Below, piece by piece: positions 45,132-54,076 of a stretch of 64,000 nucleotides of DNA. Numbering within the stretch: position 1 is the first letter of the stretch; the number at the start of each line of letters is the position of its first letter. Made by a program: the position numbers and the translations under genes. A model generated the notes under the pieces. The model was given only the letters and a program-made list of their open reading frames with translations, searched no databases and was not told the DNA's origin. This DNA comes from Paenibacillus allorhizosphaerae (GTDB lineage: Bacteria; Bacillota; Bacilli; Paenibacillales; NBRC-103111), in NCBI RefSeq assembly GCF_910594985.1, contig NZ_CAJVCE010000018.1:62001-126000 (forward strand), written 5' to 3'.

Positions 45132-46895
45132 ATGACAACAAAGAAATATGTGAAAAATTACCCGAGACCTCAGTTCGTGAGGGATCAATGGGTCGATCTG
45201 AACGGCGAGTGGCGCTTCGGCTTCGACGATGCGGGCATTGGTGAAGCAGCGGGCTGGCCGCGGAACTTCGGCGGCGACCGCAGCATTATCGTCCCATTCA
45301 CTTACGAAACGAAGGCGAGCGGCATCGGTGAAGAAGCCCATCATCCGTTCGTCTGGTACAACAGACAGCTTGACGTTCCTGCAGAAGCTTCCGGCAAGCG
45401 GATTCTCCTGCATTTTCAAGCGGTTGACTATATTGCGAAAGTATGGGTGAACGGGGAATACGTCGGGAGACATCAGGGCGGCTATTCGGCATTCACGTTC
45501 GACATCTCGCCTTATGTAACGTTCGGGTCCTCAAACGAGCTTACGGTTAAGGTGGAGGACAGCAAGGACGCCACGCAGCCGCGCGGCAAGCAGCGCTGGG
45601 TGGATGAGAACTTCGAATGCTTCTATGTGCAGACGACGGGCATTTGGCAGTCCGTTTGGCTTGAATATGTCGAGCGGGAATACGTCGATGCGGTGAAAGT
45701 AACGCCGGATCTCGATGCCTCGTCCGTTCGCTTCGACTACCAGGTCAAAGGCGACGGGCACTTCGGGAGCAAGCTGCGGCTGGAAACGGTCATCAGCATG
45801 AAGGGGCGTCAGGTCAAGCAGGCAAGCCTTACGATCGATCGCCCTTGGCTTACGCTGGAGGTCGATCTCGTTCACGAAATGAACGGCCCGTGGAAGCGGT
45901 GCTACTGGGCTCCCGGTCATCCGAATCTGTACGATGTGGAGTTTATTTTATACCGGGATGACATCGTGATCGACCACGTCTACTCCTATTTCGGCATGAG
46001 GAAGATATCCATCGAGAAGGGCAAGGTGCTGCTTAACAATGTGCCGATCTATCAGCGGCAGATGCTGGATCAAGGTTATTGGCCGGACAGCCATCTGACG
46101 CCTCCTTCCGAGGAAGCGCTGATCGAAGACATCGAGCTTCTGCTGAAGATGGGATATAACGGTGTCCGTAAGCATATGAAGGTGGAGGACGCCCGATACT
46201 TGTATTGGTGCGATGTCAAAGGTGTGCTTGTATGGTCCGAGATGGCCGCAACCTTTGAATTCAACGATCAAGCGGTGCAAAATTTCACGGAGGAGTGGAT
46301 GGAGATTGTTCGCCAGCAGTATAATCATCCATCCATTATCACGTGGGTTCCGTTCAACGAATCGTGGGGCATCATGAACATCTTCAAGGATCGCAGGCAG
46401 CAGAAGTTCACCGAGGCGATCTATCATTTAACCAAAGCGTTCGATCCGAACCGCCCGGTCATTACGAACGACGGCTGGGAGCATACGGTGTCCGATATAT
46501 TGACGCTGCACGATTATGTGGAAACGAAGGAGCAATTTCTTAAACGCTATGCGAACAAGGACGAAATCGTAAACAATGAGAAGACGTTCAATCAGTGGAA
46601 ATACGCCTTCGCCGACGGCTACAGCTACAAGGGACAGCCGATTATGGTAAGCGAATTCGGCGGCATCGCCTTCAAGTCCGATAAAGGCTGGGGCTACGGC
46701 GGACAGGTCGCTTCGGAAGAAGCGTTCCTCGAACGCTTCCGCGGCATTCACGAGGCGATCAAAGCGACGGACTACATCGTCGGCTACTGCTACACGCAAA
46801 TTACCGACGTCCAGCAAGAGGTGAACGGGCTCTTAACCGAGGATCGCAAGCCGAAGGTGCCGATCGAGAAGATTCGGGAGATTAATCTTTCCTGA
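45132..46895 (+). CDS. GH2 beta-galactosidase/glucuronidase-like enzyme
   Basis: 587 residues, cytoplasmic. N-terminal jelly-roll (VDLNGEWRFGFDDAG), immunoglobulin-like middle and TIM barrel. Acid/base Glu410 in WVPFNESWG; nucleophile Glu508 in IMVSEFGG; WSEMAATFEF belongs to the barrel. The length (about 590) is that of the compact GH2 type with no extra C-terminal domains. Likely cleaves a beta-galactoside, beta-glucuronide or related product after import. The first 300 bases are about 90% identical to the broken copy at 2371. Ends the SBP-GH43-GH2 operon. Confidence 0.93.
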   Translation: MTTKKYVKNYPRPQFVRDQWVDLNGEWRFGFDDAGIGEAAGWPRNFGGDRSIIVPFTYETKASGIGEEAHHPFVWYNRQLDVPAEASGKRILLHFQAVDYIAKVWVNGEYVGRHQGGYSAFTFDISPYVTFGSSNELTVKVEDSKDATQPRGKQRWVDENFECFYVQTTGIWQSVWLEYVEREYVDAVKVTPDLDASSVRFDYQVKGDGHFGSKLRLETVISMKGRQVKQASLTIDRPWLTLEVDLVHEMNGPWKRCYWAPGHPNLYDVEFILYRDDIVIDHVYSYFGMRKISIEKGKVLLNNVPIYQRQMLDQGYWPDSHLTPPSEEALIEDIELLLKMGYNGVRKHMKVEDARYLYWCDVKGVLVWSEMAATFEFNDQAVQNFTEEWMEIVRQQYNHPSIITWVPFNESWGIMNIFKDRRQQKFTEAIYHLTKAFDPNRPVITNDGWEHTVSDILTLHDYVETKEQFLKRYANKDEIVNNEKTFNQWKYAFADGYSYKGQPIMVSEFGGIAFKSDKGWGYGGQVASEEAFLERFRGIHEAIKATDYIVGYCYTQITDVQQEVNGLLTEDRKPKVPIEKIREINLS

Positions 46896-46906
46896 CGATA
46901 TGAGTT

Positions 46907-46957
46907 AAAAAAGCGCCGAAGTCGATTTTTTTTATCGACTCCGGCGCTTTTTTTGTG
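46907..46957 (+). terminator. Strong Rho-independent terminator
   Basis: AAAGCGCCG-A-AGTCGAT pairs with ATCGACT-C-CGGCGCTTT, broken by one A/C mismatch, with a T-rich loop and a seven-T tail, just after the GH2 stop codon. Confidence 0.92.
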
Positions 46958-47014
46958 GAAAATCGTAACAAGCGCGGATACGCGGCTTGCGGATTGCCGG
47001 TGGATTATATTAAA

Positions 47015-47049
47015 TGTCGGGTGACAAGAACTTGATCTCATTCCCGACA
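47015..47049. repeat. IS-end-like repeat, copy B
   Basis: 35 bases bounded by TGTCGGG and CCCGACA, nearly identical to the single-unit part of the block at 8955-9018. It lies beside an IS110-type remnant but is probably unrelated to it, as IS110 elements lack such ends. Confidence 0.55.
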
Positions 47050-47094
47050 GATCTAGCGAATTGAACGGAGAAGATAAACGATAATGCTGCTCCG

Positions 47095-47380
47095 CGAACT
47101 AATGAATAAACTACCCTTATTGGAAGATCGACGAATTCTTCTTGGCGAGTTAATGGTAGGCAATGATCATTATGGAATGTGCAACAGCTACGCTGCACGC
47201 TGTTTTCCTTTGCGGCTGCAATTCGTCGGTACTGGGCGCCAAGATAATTATCAGACCCTCGTAGCGAATGAGAGGCTTCAGTCAAGGCAGAGCGGAGATA
47301 TTTGTTGCCTTTTCCAGTCATCGAGGGTTTTAGTTTTTCTGCACTCTCGTTGTGTCCTGGAACCGCATAGCTGTGCTATG
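47095..47380 (-). pseudogene. C-terminal scrap of an IS110-family transposase
   Basis: Minus-strand pieces read PGHNESAEKLK, then TGKGNKYLRSALTEASHSLR and NYLGAQYRRIAA; a second frame continues with VAVAHSIMIIAYH. These are the transposase_20 region of IS110/IS116/IS902 transposases. At least one frameshift and stops are present, and the DEDD domain is missing. The stretch from 47050 to 47430 holds nothing else. Confidence 0.8.
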
Positions 47381-47430
47381 TGATCGATAATGGACGTCAG
47401 ATGTTCCTTGGGCGTAAGACATTTAGAGTC

Positions 47431-47460
47431 AAAACCATCGTCCCAGCGATGGTTTTTTTT
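47431..47460 (+). terminator. Rho-independent terminator
   Basis: AAAACCATCG / CGATGGTTTT (10 bp) with a 6-base loop and eight T residues in all. No intact plus-strand gene precedes it, so it may be left over from a lost gene. Confidence 0.8.
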
Positions 47461-47649
47461 GTACGCAATAGTAGAGCCAGTCGGGAAGGGATAAGGGATA
47501 AGGTGGAACTTTGAAGGTTTATATCATGAAAATAGATAAACAATTTAATTGTATGTATGTGATTTTTGTGATAATCTCTAAATGTAGTAAAAATTACAAC
47601 ATAATAAATATAATATGTATTTAAAATACAAAGGGGCGAACCATCCGCC

Positions 47650-48531
47650 ATGAGAGAACTTCGATCTTCGCAAGCTTCCGGTTTGACAGGTGGAGTACTG
47701 CAAGCTATAGGCCAAGTATATAACCAGCTGCGCAAGTCAGAGAAAGCGGTTGCAGACTATACTATGCGACATCCCGAAGAGACGATAAACAGCAACATCT
47801 CCGACATTGCCCAAGAGTGTCAGGTTAGCGAAGCGACTGTGATCCGATTCTGCAAAGCAGTCGGATTTTCGGGCTTCCAGGACTTGAAGATCAACTTGGC
47901 TAGACTTTCGACGTTTGCAGAGGCTCCGACGCTTTATGAAAATATTCGCAAGGAAGATAGCTTGGAGACCGCCATCGGGAAAATCCATTCCAACAATGTG
48001 CAGGCGCTAAATGGGACATTCCAGAATCTTGATTTGACGCAGTTGCAGAAGGCTGCGCAAGCGTTGGCCGACGCCCGCATGATTTATTTGTTCGGATTCG
48101 GTACATCGGGTCTTGTCGCCGAATATGCCGCCTACCGGTTTACGCGAATCGGACTTTTGACGAAATCTTGCACCGACAGCCATCATATTGCGTTGTCTAC
48201 TGCTCTGGTGAAGCGAGGGGATGTCGTACTGGCCGTGTCGCAGTCCGGAAGCACGAAGAGTATCGTGGAATCGCTTGAAGAGGTGAAACGGCGCGGCGCG
48301 TTTACGGTGACCATTACCGGATACCCCCGGTCACCCGTCGCCAGAACAAGCCATATCGCCTTGAGAAGCGCCGTGCACGAGACGCCGTTTGAAAGCGGGG
48401 GCATGCCTTCATTGATGGCACAGCTGAGCGTTGTCGACGCCCTGATGGTTGGGGCTTCGCTCGAACATTTTGATGAATCGATTACGATGATCCAAGCCAC
48501 GACAGAAGCTTTGAAATCGAAAAAGTATTAG
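47650..48531 (+). CDS. RpiR/MurR-family regulator
   Basis: 293 residues. N-terminal HTH_6 domain (LRKSEKAVADYTMRHPEETI, QVSEATVIRFCKAVGFSGFQ) and a C-terminal SIS domain (IYLFGFGTSGLVAEYAAYRF, VLAVSQSGSTKSIVESL) that binds a phosphosugar. Such proteins often regulate amino-sugar or N-acetylmuramate use. The next genes encode a SIS isomerase and a GlcNAc-type kinase, giving a consistent picture. A weak site (AGGGGCG) precedes the ATG. Confidence 0.92.
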   Translation: MRELRSSQASGLTGGVLQAIGQVYNQLRKSEKAVADYTMRHPEETINSNISDIAQECQVSEATVIRFCKAVGFSGFQDLKINLARLSTFAEAPTLYENIRKEDSLETAIGKIHSNNVQALNGTFQNLDLTQLQKAAQALADARMIYLFGFGTSGLVAEYAAYRFTRIGLLTKSCTDSHHIALSTALVKRGDVVLAVSQSGSTKSIVESLEEVKRRGAFTVTITGYPRSPVARTSHIALRSAVHETPFESGGMPSLMAQLSVVDALMVGASLEHFDESITMIQATTEALKSKKY

Positions 48532-48553
48532 ACACCAGACCGAACGATATGGG

Positions 48554-49273
48554 ATGTGGGCGAAAATGGAAAGATATTTTGAGAAAGTGCAAAGTATTAT
48601 CAAGCAGGTCATCCTAACGCAGGCAGACATGATGCACAAAGCTTCCGAACGATGCGCGAAGGTGCTGCTTGCGAACAAGCAGTTGTTCTTCTTCGGAACA
48701 GGACATTCGCACATGCTCGCGGAGGAAGCCTATTATCGGGCAGGCGGCTTCAAGCAAGTCAAGCCGATACTTGAAACCGCTTTAATGCTCCACGAAAGCG
48801 CAGTGAAAAGCACGAGGATGGAACGTATGGAGGGCTATGCGGACATTCTTCTGGATGAACATAAAGTCGGACAAGACGATCTTATCTTTATCATCTCCAA
48901 TTCCGGACTTAATGCGGTTCCGGTGGAAATGGCATTCGGAGCCAAAGCCAGAGGAGCCGCCGTTATAGCGATCACGAATGTGAAGCATTCGATGAGCGCC
49001 GCACCAAGACATAGCAGCGGGAAAAAGCTGTACGAGATTGCCGATATCGTGCTCGACAACTGCGGGGATCGGGGCGACGCCTCTGTCCGACTGGAGAACG
49101 TCGGCGTCGCGGTAGGTCCGACCTCCTCCGTCATCGGCGCGTTCATCATCAACAGCGTTATGGTGCAGGTGGCGGACAATATCGCGCGGCAAGGTCTCGT
49201 TCCACAGGTGTATGTAAGCGCAAATGTGGAAGAAGGCGACACCCATAACGCAAAATTGGCGGAAAATGATTGA
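48554..49273 (+). CDS. SIS-domain phosphosugar isomerase-like protein (UPF0309 type)
   Basis: 239 residues from ATG 48554; ATG 48566 is an alternative and neither has a clear ribosome site. Sugar isomerase domain: LFFFGTGHSHMLAEEAYYRA, IFIISNSGLNAVPVEMA and the conserved SMSAAPRHSSGKKLYEIADI region. UPF0309-type proteins are found with amino-sugar genes and are thought to act on phosphorylated amino sugars; the reaction is not established. It starts 22 bases after the RpiR gene and is followed by the kinase gene after 16 bases. Confidence 0.85.
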   Translation: MWAKMERYFEKVQSIIKQVILTQADMMHKASERCAKVLLANKQLFFFGTGHSHMLAEEAYYRAGGFKQVKPILETALMLHESAVKSTRMERMEGYADILLDEHKVGQDDLIFIISNSGLNAVPVEMAFGAKARGAAVIAITNVKHSMSAAPRHSSGKKLYEIADIVLDNCGDRGDASVRLENVGVAVGPTSSVIGAFIINSVMVQVADNIARQGLVPQVYVSANVEEGDTHNAKLAEND

Positions 49274-49289
49274 AGAGGAATGAGGATGC

Positions 49290-50204
49290 GTGAAACAGTA
49301 TTTGGTGGGTATTGATGGCGGTGGCTCGAAGACGGAGGCGATCCTGTTCGAGATGACCTCGGAAACGGCGCATACGATATCGTCGGGAGGGATCAATTCG
49401 ATAGTCGAAGGAGTTGATGCCGCATCCCTCCATCTGAAGTCGCTTATCGCGCAAATATGCGACATAGTGAAGACTGAATCTGGCCAAGTGTTGAGCATGT
49501 GTATCGGATCTGCGGCAATTGTGAAGGAAACGGACGATCATTGGATACTGACGCTGCTGAGAGACGCGTTTCCCGAGGCGAAACTGCGAGGCTTCATCGA
49601 TTCCCGAATCGCACTGGAAGGAGCGCTAGGCGGGCGTCCCGGAGTTGTCGTCATAGCAGGCACCGGCTCCATTGCATACGCCCGGCGGCAGGACGGAACG
49701 ACGTTGCGGTGCGGCGGATGGGGGCCGTGGTTCGGCGACGAGGGGAGCGGCTATTCCATTGGCTGCGATGCGCTACGCGCAGTGGTTATGGCTCTGGACG
49801 GGCGCGGCAAGCCTACATTGCTGACGGAACGACTGCTCACCCTCCTTGAAGTACAGCATGATTTGGATATCATTGACAAGGTATACGGCGGCTACAGGAG
49901 AAAGGAAATCGCGTCATTGGCAGTTGAGGTTGCGGCATGCGCCGCGCAAAAAGACGAGATTGCCTTGCGCATTCTGGACGATGCGGGCCGGCGATTGGCG
50001 GAGCACCTGCTCACATTGGCGAACCGGGTAGATTGGGAAAGTCCGCCGGCATTATCATACGCAGGTGGTGTATTTCGCATGGGAGAAGCAATCCTCAATC
50101 CGCTTAAGTCTCACCTTGGGGAATGGAGCCGTATGTTGCAGGAGCCGCACCGAAGTCCGGCGCACGGTGCCGTGATGCTTGCTTTGAAGGAGCTTCAGTC
50201 ATGA
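49290..50204 (+). CDS. BadF/BadG-type ATPase, probable N-acetylglucosamine kinase
   Basis: 304 residues from GTG 49290 (GAGGAATGAGGA upstream). ASKHA-fold kinase: phosphate-1 loop VGIDGGGSKTEAILFE, IAGTGSIAYARR, and CGGWGPWFGDEGSGYSIGCD, the block typical of N-acetylglucosamine kinases of the BadF family. It probably phosphorylates GlcNAc or a related amino sugar in the cytoplasm before the SIS protein acts. It overlaps the next gene by 4 bases (ATGA). Confidence 0.88.
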   Translation: MKQYLVGIDGGGSKTEAILFEMTSETAHTISSGGINSIVEGVDAASLHLKSLIAQICDIVKTESGQVLSMCIGSAAIVKETDDHWILTLLRDAFPEAKLRGFIDSRIALEGALGGRPGVVVIAGTGSIAYARRQDGTTLRCGGWGPWFGDEGSGYSIGCDALRAVVMALDGRGKPTLLTERLLTLLEVQHDLDIIDKVYGGYRRKEIASLAVEVAACAAQKDEIALRILDDAGRRLAEHLLTLANRVDWESPPALSYAGGVFRMGEAILNPLKSHLGEWSRMLQEPHRSPAHGAVMLALKELQS

Positions 50205-51328
50205 GCGGTCGCGAGTCGTTGACAATGGGTATGTCCAAATTCGATATTACGCCTTCGTTGCCTTGCGACTTGGGAGGGTATGCCACACGCGGGAAGTTGG
50301 CGGACAGTGTTCATTCGAGATTGTATGGCAAATGCATGGCCGGTTGTGATGGGGAGACGCGCTTCGCCCTAGTCAGTCTGGATCTGCTCGGGATAGACCG
50401 GAACATACGGGACGCCGTGATTCGTCGGTTACAGATCGAAGAAAGGATTCCACCCGACAGGGTAAGCCTGTTCGCCACCCATACGCACTGCGCGATCGAC
50501 GGCGTGCCGGACGTGTTGCATAAAGGCTTGTGGACAACGGACCCCGGTCATCTTCCCATGGAGTATAGACATCGGCTAACAGATGCGATCGTTAGCGGCG
50601 TGAGGAAGGCTTTGGCGTCGTTGAGGAAGGTTCGCCTGCAATGGTACCGAGCTGAGTGCCCCGGAGTTGCCGGGAATCGCAGAGACAAGGGTAAAACCGC
50701 TGACCCGGCCTTAAGCGTCCTGCATATTTGCGACCCAGAGGGTTCGAAGGTGATCGGCGGCCTGCTGCACTTCGCCTGTCATCCGACGGTTATCGGACCT
50801 CAGACGAGCACCGTTTCCTCGGACTTCCCCGGAGCGGCTGCATCACTGATGGAAAAGCAGCATCCCGGAGCGGTTTTCCTTTATGCGAACGGAGCGGCTG
50901 GTGATATCAGTACACGATATACGCGCAGAGCGTCCGATCCTGCAGAGGCGGAGCGGGTCGGGAGTTTGCTCGTTTCCTGCCTGACGAAAGCGAAGGAGCT
51001 TCCTTCGTTGCAGCAGTACGATTCCGCAATGTCCGCCTTCGAGTTTCAAGATCGGCTGGGCGGGAATTCGATTCGGACTGTTCTTCAACGCATCGTGCTT
51101 GGAGGGATGACCCTGTGGATGATTCCAGGCGAGCTCTTCTCCAGCTTTGCGTCGGTGCTGAGGCAGCGGAACGCCGGGCATGTCGTCGTATGTTATGCGA
51201 ATGATTACATCGGTTATATTCCCGATGAGGAGGCATGGACTTCTGGCGGGTATGAGGTGGAGGTCAGCAGACTGACCTCTGGGGAAATACGGCGCATGAG
51301 TATGTTTTGGGAGAACGAAGGCGTTTAA
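50201..51328 (+). CDS. Neutral/alkaline ceramidase-like hydrolase
   Basis: 375 residues from ATG 50201, 8 bases after AAGGAG. The N-terminal domain of the PF04734 type is shown by GMSKFDITPSLPCDLGGYAT, VSLDLLGID, FATHTHCAIDG (zinc-ligand His pair) and HFACHPTVIGP. Full ceramidases have about 650 residues and a signal peptide; this has neither, like many short bacterial relatives next to sugar genes. In this cluster it may deacylate an amino sugar or amide rather than ceramide. It is translationally coupled to the kinase. Confidence 0.8.
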   Translation: MSGRESLTMGMSKFDITPSLPCDLGGYATRGKLADSVHSRLYGKCMAGCDGETRFALVSLDLLGIDRNIRDAVIRRLQIEERIPPDRVSLFATHTHCAIDGVPDVLHKGLWTTDPGHLPMEYRHRLTDAIVSGVRKALASLRKVRLQWYRAECPGVAGNRRDKGKTADPALSVLHICDPEGSKVIGGLLHFACHPTVIGPQTSTVSSDFPGAAASLMEKQHPGAVFLYANGAAGDISTRYTRRASDPAEAERVGSLLVSCLTKAKELPSLQQYDSAMSAFEFQDRLGGNSIRTVLQRIVLGGMTLWMIPGELFSSFASVLRQRNAGHVVVCYANDYIGYIPDEEAWTSGGYEVEVSRLTSGEIRRMSMFWENEGV

Positions 51329-51359
51329 GCTTTAACGTCCGAAAATTCATATTATCGTG

Positions 51360-51950
51360 GGTTCGGGAGGCTCTCGACAATGCGACGGGTTTCCCTATCG
51401 TGAAACAACCGATCCAGTTCACCTTCTTTATAGTCAAAGCGGTTACGACCGCGAACAAAATGAGACGACTCTCTAGAAACAATACGTAAAGATGACGAAT
51501 GTCAAGGTCGATTTCCAACTTGTCCCGTTCGATGGGATAGGGGAGAAGCGGAATCTGGCGCTAGCCAGCAGCGATTATCTGGATTCGTTCCATACGCTAA
51601 GAATACCTACTTCGGATTTGATGCTGTACGAAAGCCAAAGAATCTTCATCAAGCTGAACGAGCTGACCGACAAGCATGCGCGAATTGTAAGAAGCTGATG
51701 GGAACATATTCGTTCATCAAACAAGGCTTTACGATGCCGGACGGCAACATCCACTCGTTCCTGCTTGTGTATGAGCCGGGCTTTCATGTGATACAGATCA
51801 GTAACTCGGTAAGAATGGCTGGATCGGTTGAATATACTCGAACCGCAGACACTTGACGAATTTTATGCGTATAAAAGGCCGTCAAGTCATCCGATATGAA
51901 CGGAAACGGCTATTCCGTTCGGCAGCGGATCGGAGCGTTCAAGGGATAAA
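51360..51950 (+). pseudogene. Degraded solute-binding protein gene
   Basis: Pieces in several frames rebuild part of a large lipoprotein SBP: FPIVKQPIQFTFFIVKAVTT, then MTNVKVDFQLVPFDGIGEKR with NLALASSDYLDSF and FIKLNELTDKHA, then EWLDRLNILEPQTLDEFYAY, then an IPFGSGS-like end. The signal peptide, start and C-terminal two thirds are missing, and at least three frameshifts or stops are present. It does not belong to the SBP 1-4 group, so a different transporter system has decayed here. It lies between the ceramidase-like gene and the endonuclease-family gene. Confidence 0.78.
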
Positions 51951-51986
51951 GAAAGAAAGGAGAAATGATTGGGGGTGAGGAGAAAA

Positions 51987-52769
51987 ATGGTACGAATCAA
52001 GCTTATGTCTTACAACATCAGACATGGGCGGGGCATGGACGATCAAGTCGATTTGTCGCGAGTCGCGGATGTGATCAAGCGATCTGGTGCCGATATCGTA
52101 GGCATTCAAGAAGCCGACGAGCATTGGAGCGAGCGCAGCGACTACGAGGACCAAACCGCTTGGTTGGCCTCGGAGTTGGGTATGCATCACGTTTACGGCG
52201 GCAGCATCGATCTGGATCCGACGGCGGAATCCCGGGGGCACAGACGCAAGCATGGAGCCGCGGTGCTGAGCAAACATCCGATCCAGGCTAGCCGGCAGCG
52301 GCTGTTCTCTACCTGTGTGAAAAGTCGGCGGGAACTGCTGGAGACTGAAATCGACGTCGAGGGCGTTGTACTTCATTTTTATTGCACGCATTGGGGTCTC
52401 GAGGCAGAGGAACGCATGATCCAGTCGGGGGAAACGATCCAATGGATGAACGAGAAGATCGGACCTGGCGTCGTCGTCGGAGACTTCAATGCCGAGCCGG
52501 GTTCGCCCGAGATGGTGCGGATTTTCCGGGAGTTCTGCGACTCCTGCGCAGGGGAGCCTACATCGTCCGCATTGTACACGTTTGCGGCGGACCGCCCGGT
52601 CAAACGTATCGATTATATGTTAGGGAACAGGCACATTCGCCTGTCGAATCACGAAGTGATCTTCACTTTGGCTTCCGATCACCTACCGATCTTGTGCCAA
52701 GCGGAGTTTGGGATAATAGAACAAAGGCGAGGAAACCCGGAAACCGGAGGGAGCATGGCGCGGTGTTGA
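51987..52769 (+). CDS. Endonuclease/exonuclease/phosphatase-family enzyme
   Basis: 260 residues from ATG 51987 (GGTGAGGAG about 5 bases upstream; a TTG at 51969 is in frame). EEP fold: LMSYNIRHGRG (Asn), VGIQEADEHW (metal Glu), CTHWGLEAEER, VVVGDFNAEPGSPEM (Asp/Asn) and LASDHLPIL (catalytic Asp-His). No signal peptide. Relatives hydrolyse phosphodiesters of nucleic acids, lipids or sugars; in clusters like this a glycan- or lipid-related substrate is possible. A decayed second copy follows. Confidence 0.85.
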   Translation: MVRIKLMSYNIRHGRGMDDQVDLSRVADVIKRSGADIVGIQEADEHWSERSDYEDQTAWLASELGMHHVYGGSIDLDPTAESRGHRRKHGAAVLSKHPIQASRQRLFSTCVKSRRELLETEIDVEGVVLHFYCTHWGLEAEERMIQSGETIQWMNEKIGPGVVVGDFNAEPGSPEMVRIFREFCDSCAGEPTSSALYTFAADRPVKRIDYMLGNRHIRLSNHEVIFTLASDHLPILCQAEFGIIEQRRGNPETGGSMARC

Positions 52770-52779
52770 GCAGTACTCG

Positions 52780-52975
52780 ATCACATCGGTGGAGAATAGG
52801 GTATTCACGGAATACGATACGCACTTTCGTGCTTTACTGGAAACGAAAAAGATGAGAGTGGAAAATCGTTCTATTTCTTCGTGACCCATTGGGGAGTGGA
52901 GGCCTCGGACAAACTTTCGCAAGTTCATCCAGGATCGGATGGAAGCTCATCAACCATAATACCGGCATTGAAGAG
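52780..52975 (+). pseudogene. Remnant of a second EEP-family gene
   Basis: One frame reads GKSFYFFVTHWGVEASDKL, the middle motif of the same family as the gene just upstream (compare CTHWGLEAEE). The frame is open for only a short distance, the Asp-His end is missing, and several shifts are needed. It suggests that two related EEP genes lay in tandem, now one intact and one broken. Confidence 0.62.
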
Positions 52976-53025
52976 GCGCCAAGCAGGGGCTTGATCGTAA
53001 TATTCGTGATCTACAGCAAGTTTTG

Positions 53026-53055
53026 ACGACTCCCATAATCGGGAGTCGTTTTTTC
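53026..53055 (+). terminator. Rho-independent terminator
   Basis: ACGACTCCC / GGGAGTCGT (9 bp, perfect) with a 6-base loop and six T residues; ends transcription from the EEP region and faces the LysR gene. Confidence 0.9.
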
Positions 53056-53084
53056 AAAAATAAGATCAACGGCAAGCCTGCAGG

Positions 53085-53969
53085 TTAACATTCAGTTGAA
53101 TATTTTTCACGTATGAATGAAAGAAAAATATTTGATACAGGGGTAAGTTCTTTATTTTTTTTCCAAACTACCCCAAGAGTAAGCTCACATTCTGGTTCAT
53201 CCACTTTCAGCCAAACCAAAGGATGGTTTTGAAGGCCTAACGTTTTTGGCAGTATAGCAACGCCAAATCCGGCAGACACCAATCCGGCTACCGTATCCAA
53301 TTCATCTGCATGAAATACGGTGTTCGGACGAATCTGCTTTTTTTCGAACAGTTTATTGATGGTGAAGCTTAGTCCGCAAGAGGTTTTTAATCCGACGTAA
53401 GGTACCTCCCGAAGCTCCTCCAAATTTACGCTGCTTAGGTTAACCCATCGATGATTAAGAGGGGTTGCGAGGAACAGTTCGGATTTTCCCATTAGATGCC
53501 AATGAAACGAATCATTCACAAACTCCGGCGTAGTTATGCCAAAATCGCAGTCGTTATTGGATATTAACGTCAACAGCTCATTGTTGGAACTCTGATGCAA
53601 TTCAAATCGGATGTCCGCATATCGTTCGCGGAACGAATTAAGCAAGGACGGAATTAGTTGGGCACCGAGCATATGAAGGAAGCTCAGAGAGATTACTCCA
53701 GCCGAAGGATTTATTAGATTCGTAATCTCTTGCTTACCCTTCTCAATTTCCATCAATGCGAGCTTGGCACGCTCCAAAAAAATGCGTCCATACCGATTCA
53801 AAACTAGGCTGCGGCCGCTACGTTCAAATAATGCAACACCTAACTCTTTTTCTAAAGCGGATATGGAACGACTTAATGCAGACTGAGTTAGGGATAGTTC
53901 CTTTGCGGCATTGGTCATATGCTGTAACTGAGCAACTGCAATAAAATATTCAATCTGCTGCCATTCCAT
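53085..53969 (-). CDS. LysR-family transcriptional regulator
   Basis: 294 residues from the second of two adjacent ATGs, which is better spaced from GGAGGGG. N-terminal HTH (WQQIEYFIAVAQLQHMTNAA, LTQSALSRSISALEKELGVA) and a substrate-binding-like sensor domain (GVISLSFLHMLGAQLIPSLL). It is divergent from an alpha/beta-hydrolase gene with about 107 bases between them, so it probably controls that gene. Effector unknown. Confidence 0.9.
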   Translation of the reverse strand: MEWQQIEYFIAVAQLQHMTNAAKELSLTQSALSRSISALEKELGVALFERSGRSLVLNRYGRIFLERAKLALMEIEKGKQEITNLINPSAGVISLSFLHMLGAQLIPSLLNSFRERYADIRFELHQSSNNELLTLISNNDCDFGITTPEFVNDSFHWHLMGKSELFLATPLNHRWVNLSSVNLEELREVPYVGLKTSCGLSFTINKLFEKKQIRPNTVFHADELDTVAGLVSAGFGVAILPKTLGLQNHPLVWLKVDEPECELTLGVVWKKNKELTPVSNIFLSFIREKYSTEC

Positions 53970-54076
53970 CATTTCCCCTCCTTGATTGATTACAAAAATG
54001 CATGATTTGTATGATAACAATAAATTAGACGGAATAAAAGAACAAGTATAAGATTTTACTACAAGGAGGGGGTTAT

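Noticed and set aside
47084-47383. Plus-strand 99-codon ORF opposite the IS110 scrap
   Set aside because: No ribosome site, no recognisable domain, and fully overlapped by transposase sequence on the other strand.
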